From positions 8,312,418 to 8,376,417 of the forward strand of contig OX387605.1 of assembly GCA_947568835.1 (NCBI GenBank): a DNA stretch of 64,000 nucleotides, read 5' to 3'. This DNA comes from Protonemura montana. Taxonomy: Eukaryota > Arthropoda > Insecta > Plecoptera > Nemouridae. The notes under the pieces are model-generated. The model was given only the letters and a program-made list of their open reading frames with translations. It made no database searches and had not been told where the DNA came from. Shown here in pieces: positions 12,040 to 22,700 of the stretch. The number at the start of each line of letters is the position of its first letter. Positions within the stretch are counted from its first letter, which is position 1. The position numbers and the translations under genes are program-made.

Positions 12040-12832
12040 GTGATTGATGCAATGTGGTCCAATGACTATTCCTATCAGGACAGCGCTGAGTCGAGATGTT
12101 GATAATTTATATACCTATGTGAATCTTGTTGAAGAGAAAATAGATTATGTGCAGTTATGCCCTAAAAGTTTTAGTTGATTTCAGGTAACTTGCTTTGAAT
12201 ATGTGTTACCCCAGAATTCAGAAAAAGTTTGTGCAAGTGACAGTGTTCGTTTTTTTTACTTAGTACGAGATTGGAACTCGTCTGTGGTCGAAGGATTGAA
12301 TGTGTTGGTATAAAAATGTGCAGCCATCAATAGAAAATTTAGAATGGTGTTCTTGTAAAATTGGTTCTTCCAAATCTATGATTTGACTGATGTGATTGTG
12401 TGCATGCTAAAATTTAACTTGTATTTGATGGAGTTGTCTAAAAGTATTGTCTACATTGATAATGCCAGCACAGTACAATTTCAAAAAAGATGTTTTATTA
12501 ACAATATGTACATGCAAACATACAATAGTCACGACTTCTTTTCTCCTTGATCCACATTCTGTTAGGTACGAATATCCAACACAAAATTCCTACCTGTTCA
12601 CTTACAATTTTAATTTGTTGGAAACAATCCTCAACCAGCATCTAGTCTAATGTAGCTTGGATCCAGACAGTGTGCAAGTAGGAAGGTGCACCTTGAAGAG
12701 GCCAAATTTCGAAACCCAAAGTACCAACCAGCACAACGTGCGGCCAAAGATTTTAATGAAACTGTTTTGACGTTACAAAAATGTTGGGTTGCGGTTGGAA
12801 AATGTGCAGTCTTTTTCAACATCTGTGTGCTA
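12040..12832 (+). other. Presumed rhotekin 3' UTR
   Basis: This AT-rich stretch after the rhotekin stop has no supported ORF. I found no canonical + strand AATAAA between the stop and the end of HIGD2A, so the polyadenylation site is unresolved. Its right end holds the minus-strand poly(A) signal of HIGD2A, so the two transcripts may overlap tail to tail. Confidence 0.4.
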
Positions 12833-12838
12833 TTTATT
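12833..12838 (-). terminator. Candidate poly(A) signal of HIGD2A
   Basis: The + strand reads tttatt, which is AATAAA on the minus strand, about 125 bases beyond the HIGD2A stop codon. It is the first canonical signal downstream of that gene. Confidence 0.55.
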
Positions 12839-12960
12839 TTTAGGCACGTCATTAGGACGGCCACGTGGATGATAAATGTCCGTTCATTTAGACCAAGAGC
12901 ATCAAAATAATTTATAAAAAAAGACTGTTACAGTTGTGACTTTTGGACCTTCAAATCTTG

Positions 12961-13505
12961 CTAATTCTTAGTGGCTGTCAAACCAATACCGATGATCAAT
13001 GCAACTACAGTGAAGCCTTGTGCTCCAATTCGAACTCGCATCATATACTGCGACATCTTGCGCTCCCCTTTCTTGAAACTCCATAGACCATAGGACAATG
13101 CTGAGAATGTTGCCAAACACCCTAAAAAAACAAAGCAAAGGTATTTTTGTCGTCAATGATTCTGTTAAATAAAAGGCCAATCAAACGACTTCAAAAACTT
13201 GTTCAAAACCTTTTTAGGTTAAACCCGACAATGTTTAGTAAGCATTCAAATTTCAGCTGAGCCATAACTTAATTATTCTACTTAGAGATAAATAGCCTAG
13301 TTAGATGGAATGGCGTAATACTATAAAGATACCCTCTTATGTAATCCTCTTTCTTACCAATGGGAACGAATGGGTTTTCCTTCACTTTGCGAATCAGTTT
13401 ATCTTTCGAGGATTCTTGTAATGAAGCACTGTTGATATCTTTACGAAGCTGGAGCCAGTCGAAGTCCGATTCCTGAACATTCTCCGGTATTTTCGCGGTA
13501 GCCAT
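12961..13505 (-). CDS. HIGD2A: HIG1 domain family member 2A (RCF1-type cytochrome c oxidase assembly factor)
   Basis: Two exons, 13505-13358 and 13121-12961, with GT-AG borders and a phase-1 junction, give 102 residues. The ATG at 13505 starts MATAKIPENV; an upstream in-frame TTG is not a credible start. The HIG1 domain begins with KLIRKVKENPFVPIG and continues after the splice with CLATFSALSYGLW (first membrane helix). The loop carries the RCF1/HIGD signature QX3RXRX3Q as QYMMRVRIGAQ, and a second helix (FTVVALIIGIGL) leads to the C-terminus. Length and motif order match animal HIGD2A at about 106 residues. The family acts in the inner mitochondrial membrane, promoting cytochrome oxidase assembly and respiratory supercomplexes. 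The gene is convergent with rhotekin, with stop codons 921 bases apart. It looks intact. Confidence 0.95.
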
Positions 13506-14839
13506 TTCCAAATGTTTTCAAGTCAGTATTGCTTGATAGCTACGGAAAATTGTGAACAAAGTCTATGTTGTGAATATCTGAAGGTCGTCATGTGTCACAA
13601 ATCACAGCTGACTTTCGTTCAAACTCTAGGCGGGCTCAAGAGCCCAGTCCACAAAGATCTTTGTTCGTAACTAGCAGTTGTACTCGGGAATTCAAACCAC
13701 TTCTGTGTAATCATAACGTTAAATTTGAAAATTATTACGAAAAGAACCTAGGTATCCAATGTATGATCACAGATCAATAACCTTTTGATGAACAGAACTA
13801 CTAGAATTTGTCGGAGCAAAAATGTTCATCATTTCAACGAAACGACGGTCCCTTTTGGAACACTAATCCTTGATAACAAGAAAAGAGAACTTTCCCTAAA
13901 ATGATTAAACGGTTAAATACGTACTTCTACGACAGCGTTGCTTTCCTTGACCGTGTAAGTTTTTCTTCGAAAACCGCCTAAAACCTCCATTGCAATACTA
14001 TCAAATCTTCTACCCTTCCCCATGGCGCTCACCACCCCTTAATTTATGGTCAATAAACTGAGTTTTTTGTTTGAAATATGAGCAAAAGAAACAAATGGCT
14101 CGATGTTCACTGCTCAGTAATATATGGAACTGGAGACTGGTAAAAATGTTTCTTTTTTTTGTCTGCAAGGACCCCCGGCAATAATTTAGCATGCTGATAT
14201 TGTATGGAAAATGCATCAGAAAAACAGTCTAGACACTAGGAAAAATCGGACAATGGCCTGGGTACGGGAATCATTGCTGAAGCGTTGAAATATAGATTCA
14301 TTTTCAAATTTATATTTCATTCCACACAAGGCGGATAATAAATTAAATGTCAAAATCCAGTAGGTATTTTCCTATTCAAGCATTTTTTGTCTTTCTTGTT
14401 GACACACTGTTTTATGGGGAACAAATGAGGTCATATTATAAGTTTAAGTGATGAAAGTAATGTAAAGAAATGTGGAATGTAAGAAATGATACGCATATAA
14501 AAACAAATGCAATTACAACAACCCCTATCTAGGAAATATTGTAGAAATTTTGTAGAAACTTCCTACAGGAAACCAACTAGAAACTCCTTGACTCTAGGAG
14601 AGAATAAGAAATCACGTTTGAGTGGCTGACCACTTTAATGCGTCAAACTTATTTCGATTTTCAATACGTCTGCGCTAATAAAAACACGGCATTTCGCAAC
14701 TAGGAAAAGGAACCCCTTTCCAGAAGCCAGTTCCATTCGCCAGATGAGTAAATACATCTCGAGCCAACTTTCAGCCGATGGCTTCGGGGACAACCGAACA
14801 TGTGTTGATGCCATCTTCAGATTAGCCGCCAGCGTCCTC
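13506..14839. other. Intergenic spacer between the divergent HIGD2A and IGFBP7-like genes
   Basis: The HIGD2A 5' region and promoter must lie at its left end, and no TATA box is obvious there. The rest is AT-rich with no supported coding sequence. The right end holds the promoter of the IGFBP7-like gene. Confidence 0.45.
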
Positions 14840-14876
14840 TATAAATACCCGCAGCATCGCGGCCCTCGAATCATTA
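14840..14876 (+). promoter_or_regulatory. TATA box plus initiator of the IGFBP7-like gene
   Basis: TATAAATA at 14840-14847 is followed 33 bases later by tcatta at 14871-14876, close to the arthropod initiator TCAKTY. Transcription from the A at 14873 would leave a 5' UTR of only about 37 bases before the ATG at 14910. The spacing is right for a focused core promoter. Confidence 0.7.
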
Positions 14877-14909
14877 GCATCGCGCTCGCACTCGAGTCAA
14901 TAACGCATC

Positions 14910-17572
14910 ATGACCAAACTGTGTCTCATCGCCGCCGTCGCGGTTTTGCTGGTGCAAGTCGCGAACGGCGCTTTGGTTGGCTCACCGAGAAAGGGCCACC
15001 ACCACAAGGGCGAAGGGTGCCCGAAGTGTGTGCCCGACGCGTGCCCTAAGGGCGAGGACGAGTGTACCCTAAGGGGCCCTCTAGTGCGCGACGTTTGTGG
15101 GTGCTGCCCCCAGGGGGTGTGCGGACTACCGGAGGGCGCCAACTGCTACAACGCGAGTTTGAGTCAGGTGTTGCCGAAACACAGCATCAAGTACGGAGGC
15201 TGTGGGGAGAACATGAACTGTCTGCTTAGACACGACCTCGGTGAGAGGGTGAGTAAATTTTTATCGTGATGTGTTTAAGTGTGAAAACATTGTAGAGGGT
15301 TTGAAAATAATATTTTTAAATGCATTTGCCGAAATTTGCTATCATTAAAAATGGTCCTACTAAGCGGTTTCGCCTCTTGATAAAGAAATGTCGGGAAAAA
15401 GAGCAAGAAAATTGGTTTCTAGATATCCTGACCCACTTCGGGGTTTAATCGTCGCCATCAATGTCCGTTGTCAATGTTCCATAAAATATATTTGGATGTT
15501 TTAGCCTGAAAAACAAATATATGTTACAAAGTGGAGCAAGAAAACAAGGAAATCCAATGCGACTGCTGAGGCCTTGTCGCTTGTTGACATCTGCGACCGT
15601 TTTATGCTTCCGTTAACAGTCGAGACTATGATTGAAATAATTTTACGTCCTGCGCTCTGTCCAAGTCACACCCCTTTCGATGGGAGAACCACATGGGACT
15701 CTAAATGACCATCGCAGCAAAGGCATAGAACGTCCATTCAAATGCCGAGTTTCCGCGTTGCCTAAAATTTCCTAGGTCCATGTGTTTTTTTCATGATCTT
15801 TCCATGGTATTGTGCTAGGTAATTACTCACCATGCCTTCTTTCCTGTCATGTGTCGCCGACAAGCCATACTTATAAGCAGGTCCACTTAAGATCCGATCG
15901 CCTCCGCCGCCTCCGATAGAATTATATGGTCCCAGGCCTGACCTCACCATTGACCCTCTGCGCCTTATCACAGCTGCAGCGCAGCTATCCTATTGTCGGC
16001 AGTTATCATGGAAAACGCATAGAATGAACCCCCAGAGAATTTCTTGAAAAAATGCAATAAAGCGCAATTAAACTTGCTGTTGATAAAGTTGGTAAGGTTA
16101 CGGATTGCAATCGACCGCAACTTGCAAATCTACTATAAGTAGCCAATTCGTGGCAGATTCTCTAACAATGTACTCTTTTTGGCAGGCGGCTATTTCCCAC
16201 CCCAAAGCCCTATAGTTATAAGCAAGAGCCAGCAAATATCAGCACCTGGGATCGAACCGGACCCCGTACTTGCGTCACTCGACCAACTGTCTCTGTGCAT
16301 CACACTGCACATGACATTGGCAAGCGGTTTTTGTGATAAATGGGCGAACAGCGTAGAGATGCACAGCTGCGACGACGAGCAGCTTCCATGCACAATTTCA
16401 GAAAAGTGTGTCCTTCAGAGGCGACCGCGACCTTTGGTATTTACGGGCCAAAAAGTGCAACCAAACTAAAACGTGAATTATTAGTATCTCACAGAGTCGG
16501 AAAACAAAGTTTTTAATGGTGACTGGTTACGTAATTATGAATTATATTTTTTGGTAACTTCATTTATGGCAATTAACGGTAATTAATTAATGGCCATTAA
16601 CAATTATCGGAAATTTTAACTATTTAGTAGTAGTATAAGACTCTTGTGTCTACAAAATTAATATCAAAAGCCGGTTTTTTCTTAATTACATATATTTAAA
16701 ACCAAAGAGCGAAATCGTTGCAGTTGCACTGTTCCGTGTTACCAAAGTGGTTCGCATAATCCCGTTGTTCTCCAGTTATCCTGATCGCCAAATTCCAAAA
16801 TTATTCCAGAGCCCGAGGACTAGTCCGAGGCTCACTATCCTGACCGGACTGTTCCCTGATTTAAGGACGAGCCCGAGGCGCTGTGCGTGTGCAAGGAGAT
16901 CCAGGAGGCGTGTGGCTCTGACGGGCGTACCTACGAGTCCGTCTGCCAGATGGGGCACGAGGCAGCACGCAAAGGGACACCCCTTTACCTCAAGCACTGG
17001 GGACCCTGCGCCTCTGGTAAGAGCATTCCTTGGTAGCGACCGCTCCTGATTCTGAGTCTGCACCCACGAAAATAAGCAAACATTTGCAGAAAGTAATTTC
17101 AAGTTATAAAAACAAATTAAAAGTAAAAGCTCAACTCCACTCAAGAAAAACTCAAGTTATTGTTCAAATTTCGATTGATGAGCCTTCAAAACATTTTCAT
17201 AATCAAATCAATCGCTTTCGGAGACTCTCAAACTGAAGACGTGTGTTTTCTACAGTGCCGTGGGTGGTGACTGGACCCGCCGACTCCTCCGCGTCCCTGC
17301 ACCAAGGACTGGCACTCGACTGCGAGGTCAAAGGTTTCCCCATCCCCGCCGTGCACTGGGAGTTTGTCGGCGACGACGGCACGCGCCGCACCCTCCCCGC
17401 CGACGACCTGTTCGTGGCAGTACAAGTACGTGGCGGACCTGAGCCGTATATGGTCACCTCCTGGCTGCAGATCGTCGACCTCCGACACTCGGACATGGGC
17501 ACATACACTTGCGTCGCCACCAACGCCGAGGGCGCCGCGACGGCGGCGGCGGTCGTCGGAATCAGGGGCTAG
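14910..17572 (+). CDS. Secreted IGFBP7/IGFBP-rP1-like protein (IGFBP + Kazal + Ig domains)
   Basis: Exons 14910-15248, 16866-17016 and 17256-17572 join with consistent phases (0, then 1) into 268 residues. Residues 1 to about 21 form a signal peptide (MTKLCLIAAVAVLLVQVANG). Exon 1 then gives a Cys-rich IGFBP N-terminal domain (CPKCVPDACP, DVCGCCPQGVCG, YGGCGENMNC), preceded by a short His/Lys stretch. Exon 2 is one Kazal/follistatin-like module (CVCKEIQEACGSDGRTYESVC ... WGPCAS). Exon 3 is an I-set Ig domain (LDCEVKGFPIPAVHW, RGGPEPYMVTSWLQI, DMGTYTCVATNAEG), then a stop. Vertebrate IGFBP7 (282 residues) and KAZALD1 share this order, and RGGPE..VT.W is typical of IGFBP7. It is probably an extracellular modulator of insulin/IGF-like or TGF-beta-type ligands. 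The ligand cannot be inferred from sequence, and the link to insect Imp-L2 is looser. One domain per exon. Confidence 0.93.
15249..16865 (+). other. Intron 1 of the IGFBP7-like gene
   Basis: The intron opens with gtgagt and ends in ctgatttaag. It holds a tRNA-like block on the opposite strand near 16247-16286, listed separately, and no supported coding sequence. Confidence 0.6.
16245..16290 (-). mobile_element. Possible tRNA-derived SINE or tRNA pseudogene fragment
   Basis: On the minus strand, 16258-16248 reads ggttcgatccc, a near-perfect Pol III B box. About 17 bases upstream in the transcript, 16285-16275 reads tggtcgagtga, which resembles an A box of Leu/Ser tRNAs. The spacing is short for a functional tRNA and no acceptor stem can be paired. 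A SINE head or a decayed tRNA pseudogene is the more likely reading. The element's ends cannot be seen. Confidence 0.35.
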
Positions 17573-19737
17573 GCGCGCGGTGGTTGGGTTGGCTGAGGGT
17601 CTGGCTTGGAATGCAACTTGGGGGTGGCAGTAAACGCTATGTAATCACAATATTTGATAAAATAGGAAACGATGGCTTCGGCTAGCTCTCAAATAACACA
17701 ACAATAGAAGTAAGTACGCATAATTTAGCGCGTCCAAGATCGCAAAACAAGGAACGTAACTTAAGCATTGAAGTATTTATACTAATTACCAGGACTCAAG
17801 TCACGATTAAAGTACTTAGCAATGGCCGTAATAACCACGATACGGCTCAAAATCTGCTTGTAGCTTTTGAGTATTATTGTAATTGTATTAAACTGTCAGT
17901 GTAGGCTGACACTTCATCGGCTCGTACGGGCAGCTTTATGCATTTCGATGGTCGACATCTTATTTTTGCACAATTAGTTTGAAAATGTGAGTGTATTCCG
18001 CAAGGTGATCAAAATGAGACCACTTAGTGACTATTTTAGATCGCGTTGAAGTAGGTGATAGTACGTCAGTGTTTTATACGATATCATTATAGTTAATTGT
18101 GGCGCCCTGCGCTGTGTAGCAAGTAAAAGCAAGTACTCCAGGTGCATGAGGTGACAACAACAACGCACGCACACAAATGTGCCTTCACATGGTGACAGCT
18201 CTGTATGGACCGGGCGAAATTACTGCCCATTGAGCTAATTTCGCGCACTTTAAAAGCTTTGCGACGAGATTGCTCTGATTCTCTACATCCACGCCCATGG
18301 TGGTAACTTGTAATAAAGTGGTAATAAACATGGCCTCAATCATGGCAATTGCACCAAATTAATGTGTAGAAAACATGTCTGTTTATTGTGTGGTCAGGCC
18401 CTAAATATGATATCAGCCACCACTCTCCCAATCCCATGATTCCAATACTATGATTCCAATTCTAAGCAGTGATTTTCGGAGAACAGGGTAATAAAACGAA
18501 GTGAACAATGAAGGCAGAACATTACAAACATCTCTTCATTCCACAGGGTGATTATATTAACAGTGCCGAGGTCATCTACCGACCTCAAACCGGGTTGCAT
18601 ATGTGCAGATATAATGGGATGTCGATATTGTAATGGTTATGTATGTTATCACGTGGTCTAACCCTCTCTATACCTGACAATTGATAAGCAAAGCAGTCGG
18701 TGGGTGGCCACGTTATGGAGTAGGTCGTTGCCGAAGCACGGTACGTTGCCATTTATGAAATGGCAGAGAGTACGAGCGTTTTGAGTGTGTGTCGGTATAA
18801 AAGTGAGGTGACTTTTCCTGGAGGAGTGCCCGTCTCGTGAGGGAGGTTGCCGACGTTGTCACTGATTCCAAGTAAGTGAGAATAGACGCATTGTGAAGAG
18901 TGCGTGCCGTGAGCAATCACCATCCGTCTGGCTCTTGTGTGCTGTGGAAACAAAATAACCTGCACTGGGTTAAGGTTAATTACTGTGCATTGTTACAATG
19001 CCCATGAAATAAGTCACAGGTGAAACATTAAATGTTATCACCCAAGATAAGAATGATGTTTTTGAGCAAACCATAAATTTACCTACCCTATGGTTTCGAG
19101 AGCTAAATGCCAGGCCGGGTTTAATTGCTAACCAAAATTGCGTCGTAACACGAATTAGTTAGGTTAATGCCTTGCTGCAGCACATATGACAACTATAAAA
19201 CCAATGCTACCATTTTCTGAATAATGCAAGCTTGCCATCCGATTACTATTAAACATTTTACTTCAATTTCATAAAAATAATGAATAAAAGTTAGGTCGAC
19301 ACTAGTAACATATTACAAAAACCAATCGTATACCAAGCGTTGACCCTAACAACTTAGACCTGTTCGAGACTAAAACCCAAAATATATTCACTGGGAATGC
19401 GCATATATTAACATAGATTTAAACATTTTTTTAAATGTATCTGACTACAGAAGCAATTTAGTCTAGCTAACATCATATCCTATAGGCACCAATAGAAGTG
19501 TTGAACCCACAAAAATCAAATTGTGATCCCACAAGTTCGTGCACCAGTCACTTTAGCCAACTCACCCAGGTGTCCGCCAGGTGCCTCCCCCCTGGTCAGC
19601 TATCACCAGCGTCTCAGTCTGACTCCTGAAAGAGTAGGCACCGAAATAATGAAATCTCATCGACACGTGTGCATCGACTCTTGATTATCCGTGCGTGTCA
19701 TGTGTTCGTTCATGCATGTGGTGGCGTTGTGCTATAC
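17573..19737. other. Spacer between the convergent IGFBP7-like and prominin genes, including the IGFBP7-like 3' UTR
   Basis: Two AATAAA signals at 18312-18317 and 18323-18328 lie about 740 bases after the IGFBP7-like stop and are the best poly(A) candidates for that gene. The remainder up to the last modelled prominin exon is AT-rich with no supported gene. If prominin splices out of its last modelled exon, further 3' exons of that gene would lie here. Confidence 0.45.
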
Positions 19738-22700
19738 TTACTCTAAGCTCCCAGAGCTTACTAGGCGGCCACCCACCTTCGCCTGCATGCGGTAGTGGTC
19801 CATCAGCTTCAAGGCCAGTGGCGTGGCCGCCAGGAAGAGCAGGAGGCACCACAGACTGGCGAACCAGAAGCCGTTCTGCAATCCAAGGCGTCCTGTTTTA
19901 GGGTTACAGAATCGCTATGTACCACTGAGACCGAGCCGAGGTCGTCGGGCTAAATGTAAGCCAGTCAATTTGAAATATCAATTTCCGCTGCAGCGCGGGG
20001 AGCGCAGAGTTTTCTCGCTCGGGAAAACCGGAAGCGAGCCAATTTCCACCGCGTTTCTCAAGAAGTCGTTATAATCGATAAACCAGCTTGTGTATAAAGA
20101 GGAGAGAATCGCCGCGGCATTGTTTTCGTCGGTGAGCATTTTTCAGACACAAAGTTCGGCTCAAAGTTCTGTGTAGACCGGGGTTCCAGTTGAAATCGCA
20201 TGATACGACACGATTTTTCAATCCCATCCTATGTCTATCAGGTTGTTGAAAAAGAGGTAAAAGTTTGCTGTTCAAGAATTGTGCTGGTTTGTCAAAAGTT
20301 TGGAATTCTCGATCGAAGTAGGTTATAACGTTGGTAAAGAAAGCATTGTGTTTGACGGTGACCAGCACTCGGTAGCATCAGCATTTTAAGAACTTTTCTT
20401 AGACGCTGTCATCTCAGGACAAACTTTAAAAATGAAACAGAGAAATACATCTTAACTCTGTCCCTTTCCACACCTCTCGAAAGCTCGGAATGGCGTAATA
20501 ACTGCACCACTCTTCATTGTTTCCAAGAGCAAGTGTAGGGGCCGAGATGGCCCTAATAGAGCCATCTCGGCAAGGCTAAAAGCACGCACCAGAGGGTCCA
20601 TCACGTGGCGACAGAGCAGAAGCCGGAGCGCGTGGAAGACGTTCCACAGCGGCCGACACGTGGCCACGTGGTTCTGCGCCTGGTCCACCAGGTGGCTTCG
20701 AAACTGATCCAAGTATCCGACGATACGTGCAGAAAACTCGGCCGTCTTCCGCCGAGCGATCTGCGCTCCTTGGTTGGTCACGTAGTACTGGATGGTCTTG
20801 AAGTGCGACAGGCTCTGGTTGACTTGTCGCTGCAGAGGCGCCAGGTGGACCTCGATGGACGCTAGTTGGTAGATCATGTTTTCCTGTTCATCGAGGAAGA
20901 GTAGTGGTCATTTGGGAGAAAACTGGGTTCTGACTGGCACGCGGTTAAAGGCAAACAGTTGGTATGCCGAGTGCAGAGAAACTTTTTTTAAACGTTTTTG
21001 TTATGTAAAACGCCAATACAATTAAGAGAAGCTACTTTTGCTAAATTTTGAAATTTTCTCTTTTACCTTTTTGCCGGCGATTTTTGACGTTGTTTAACGG
21101 CAAAATTAAGAAGCGGCGTCATTGAAATCATACAAACGAGATGTTTTATGAGAAGTATTGACGTTTTTATGAACGTTTGCTCATACAAAATTAACTTCGA
21201 GTGCGTCTCAGAAGTTGCGAAGGTTTTCGATAAATCAACTAAACGTTTGCCAATTTAACTTGATGAAGTAAAATCAACTCACGAAGTTTGATTAAAAACG
21301 AGATCAGGATATTGTTATACGAGAGACCTTCGAGAGGATTTTGAAACTGTCATTTCTTGTGATTGTCCCAATATTTTATTCAACTTGAGCAATGAATCAC
21401 GAGACGTCAGTCTGTAAGGAAGACAAACGACTATCTGTCTCCATAGGCATGCTGCTAGGTATACGCACAGCGACCTGACAGATCGTCAAAGTTCTGGCAA
21501 GACATTTTATTCGCCAATGACGCTTAGTCACACACAAATTACTTTGTATACACATTTTGTCCGCCGCAGACAATATGTCGGCTTGTCTCCAATATAGTTG
21601 GTGCAAACTATAATGTGCGAAGTCATACCCATGGTACATAATTGTATGGGCTATTTCAGCGAGCGCTAACTACGAAATGCCAAGTCAAGCTTCGTTTGGT
21701 GGCTTGCCAGCACGGCGAGCAACACATAATCACTGCGCCGAGCACAATAACTCATTAACTACAACACTGACCCAGTTGAGCACTCGGTGCAGGGTGCAGA
21801 GTGCATTGTGTTCAACCTATACCTTTATCGTTAACAAATTATAATCGGGTGATGATTATCATTGTCCCCGCCCCATAATTCTCTCTCACGAGGTGCACCT
21901 AACTCATACAGCTGCACACTCTACTACATAAGGATTCAGCTTTGGCTTAGTTTCGTGTTGGTATTCTTGTGTAACCGTACATAAAGCCGATGATAACATG
22001 GATGCGCATGCATGCACTGTGCCGATGGAAAACTTCTGGAAAACTAATCGAGAAAACCTTGAGTCATACTTCTTCACTGCTTCTTACTCTGCTTCCTCAC
22101 TGGGTTACTTCTTCATACTTTTTCAGACTTACACTATAGCTCGGGGCGTACTTAATTTTAACAGCATTTTTAGCAGCCAAGGACAACCAAGTCACACGTT
22201 AGCGCGCAATTCGATCTCAGTTCAAATGGTTCAACGTCGCACGCTATTTATTTCGGGGACAAAAAAAAGTGTGCATTTGGCATGGCTAAATTTAGCCCCC
22301 TCGTCTTGCAAAAATATCGCGCGCCTTTCTGCATGGTAACACCGCTTAAAGTAAACATCCCCTGTGGCACGTACCCAGCAGCTTGCCATGACACCGTTTA
22401 CCTTGTCAAAGTTGGGTGCACCAGTCAATCGTACCTTGCGTTCCTCCAGCACCTTAACGTGGCTGTCGAAGAGGCGCCGCGAACGCGACGCCAGCGTCTC
22501 GCCGCGCGACGCCGTGGCCAGGTCTGTGATCTGATTGGCCACCTTCTCCAGTTGGTCGGCGAACGAGGAGAGGTCCTTGCCTGTCACCTTGCCGGCCAGC
22601 TGCAAAGACATAGAGAGAGGTGTCATTTTGAGAACGGATGACTTTTACATTAAGAGGTGTCTATCATGACCTTGAAGGATTTTATTTTTAGAGACAATTT

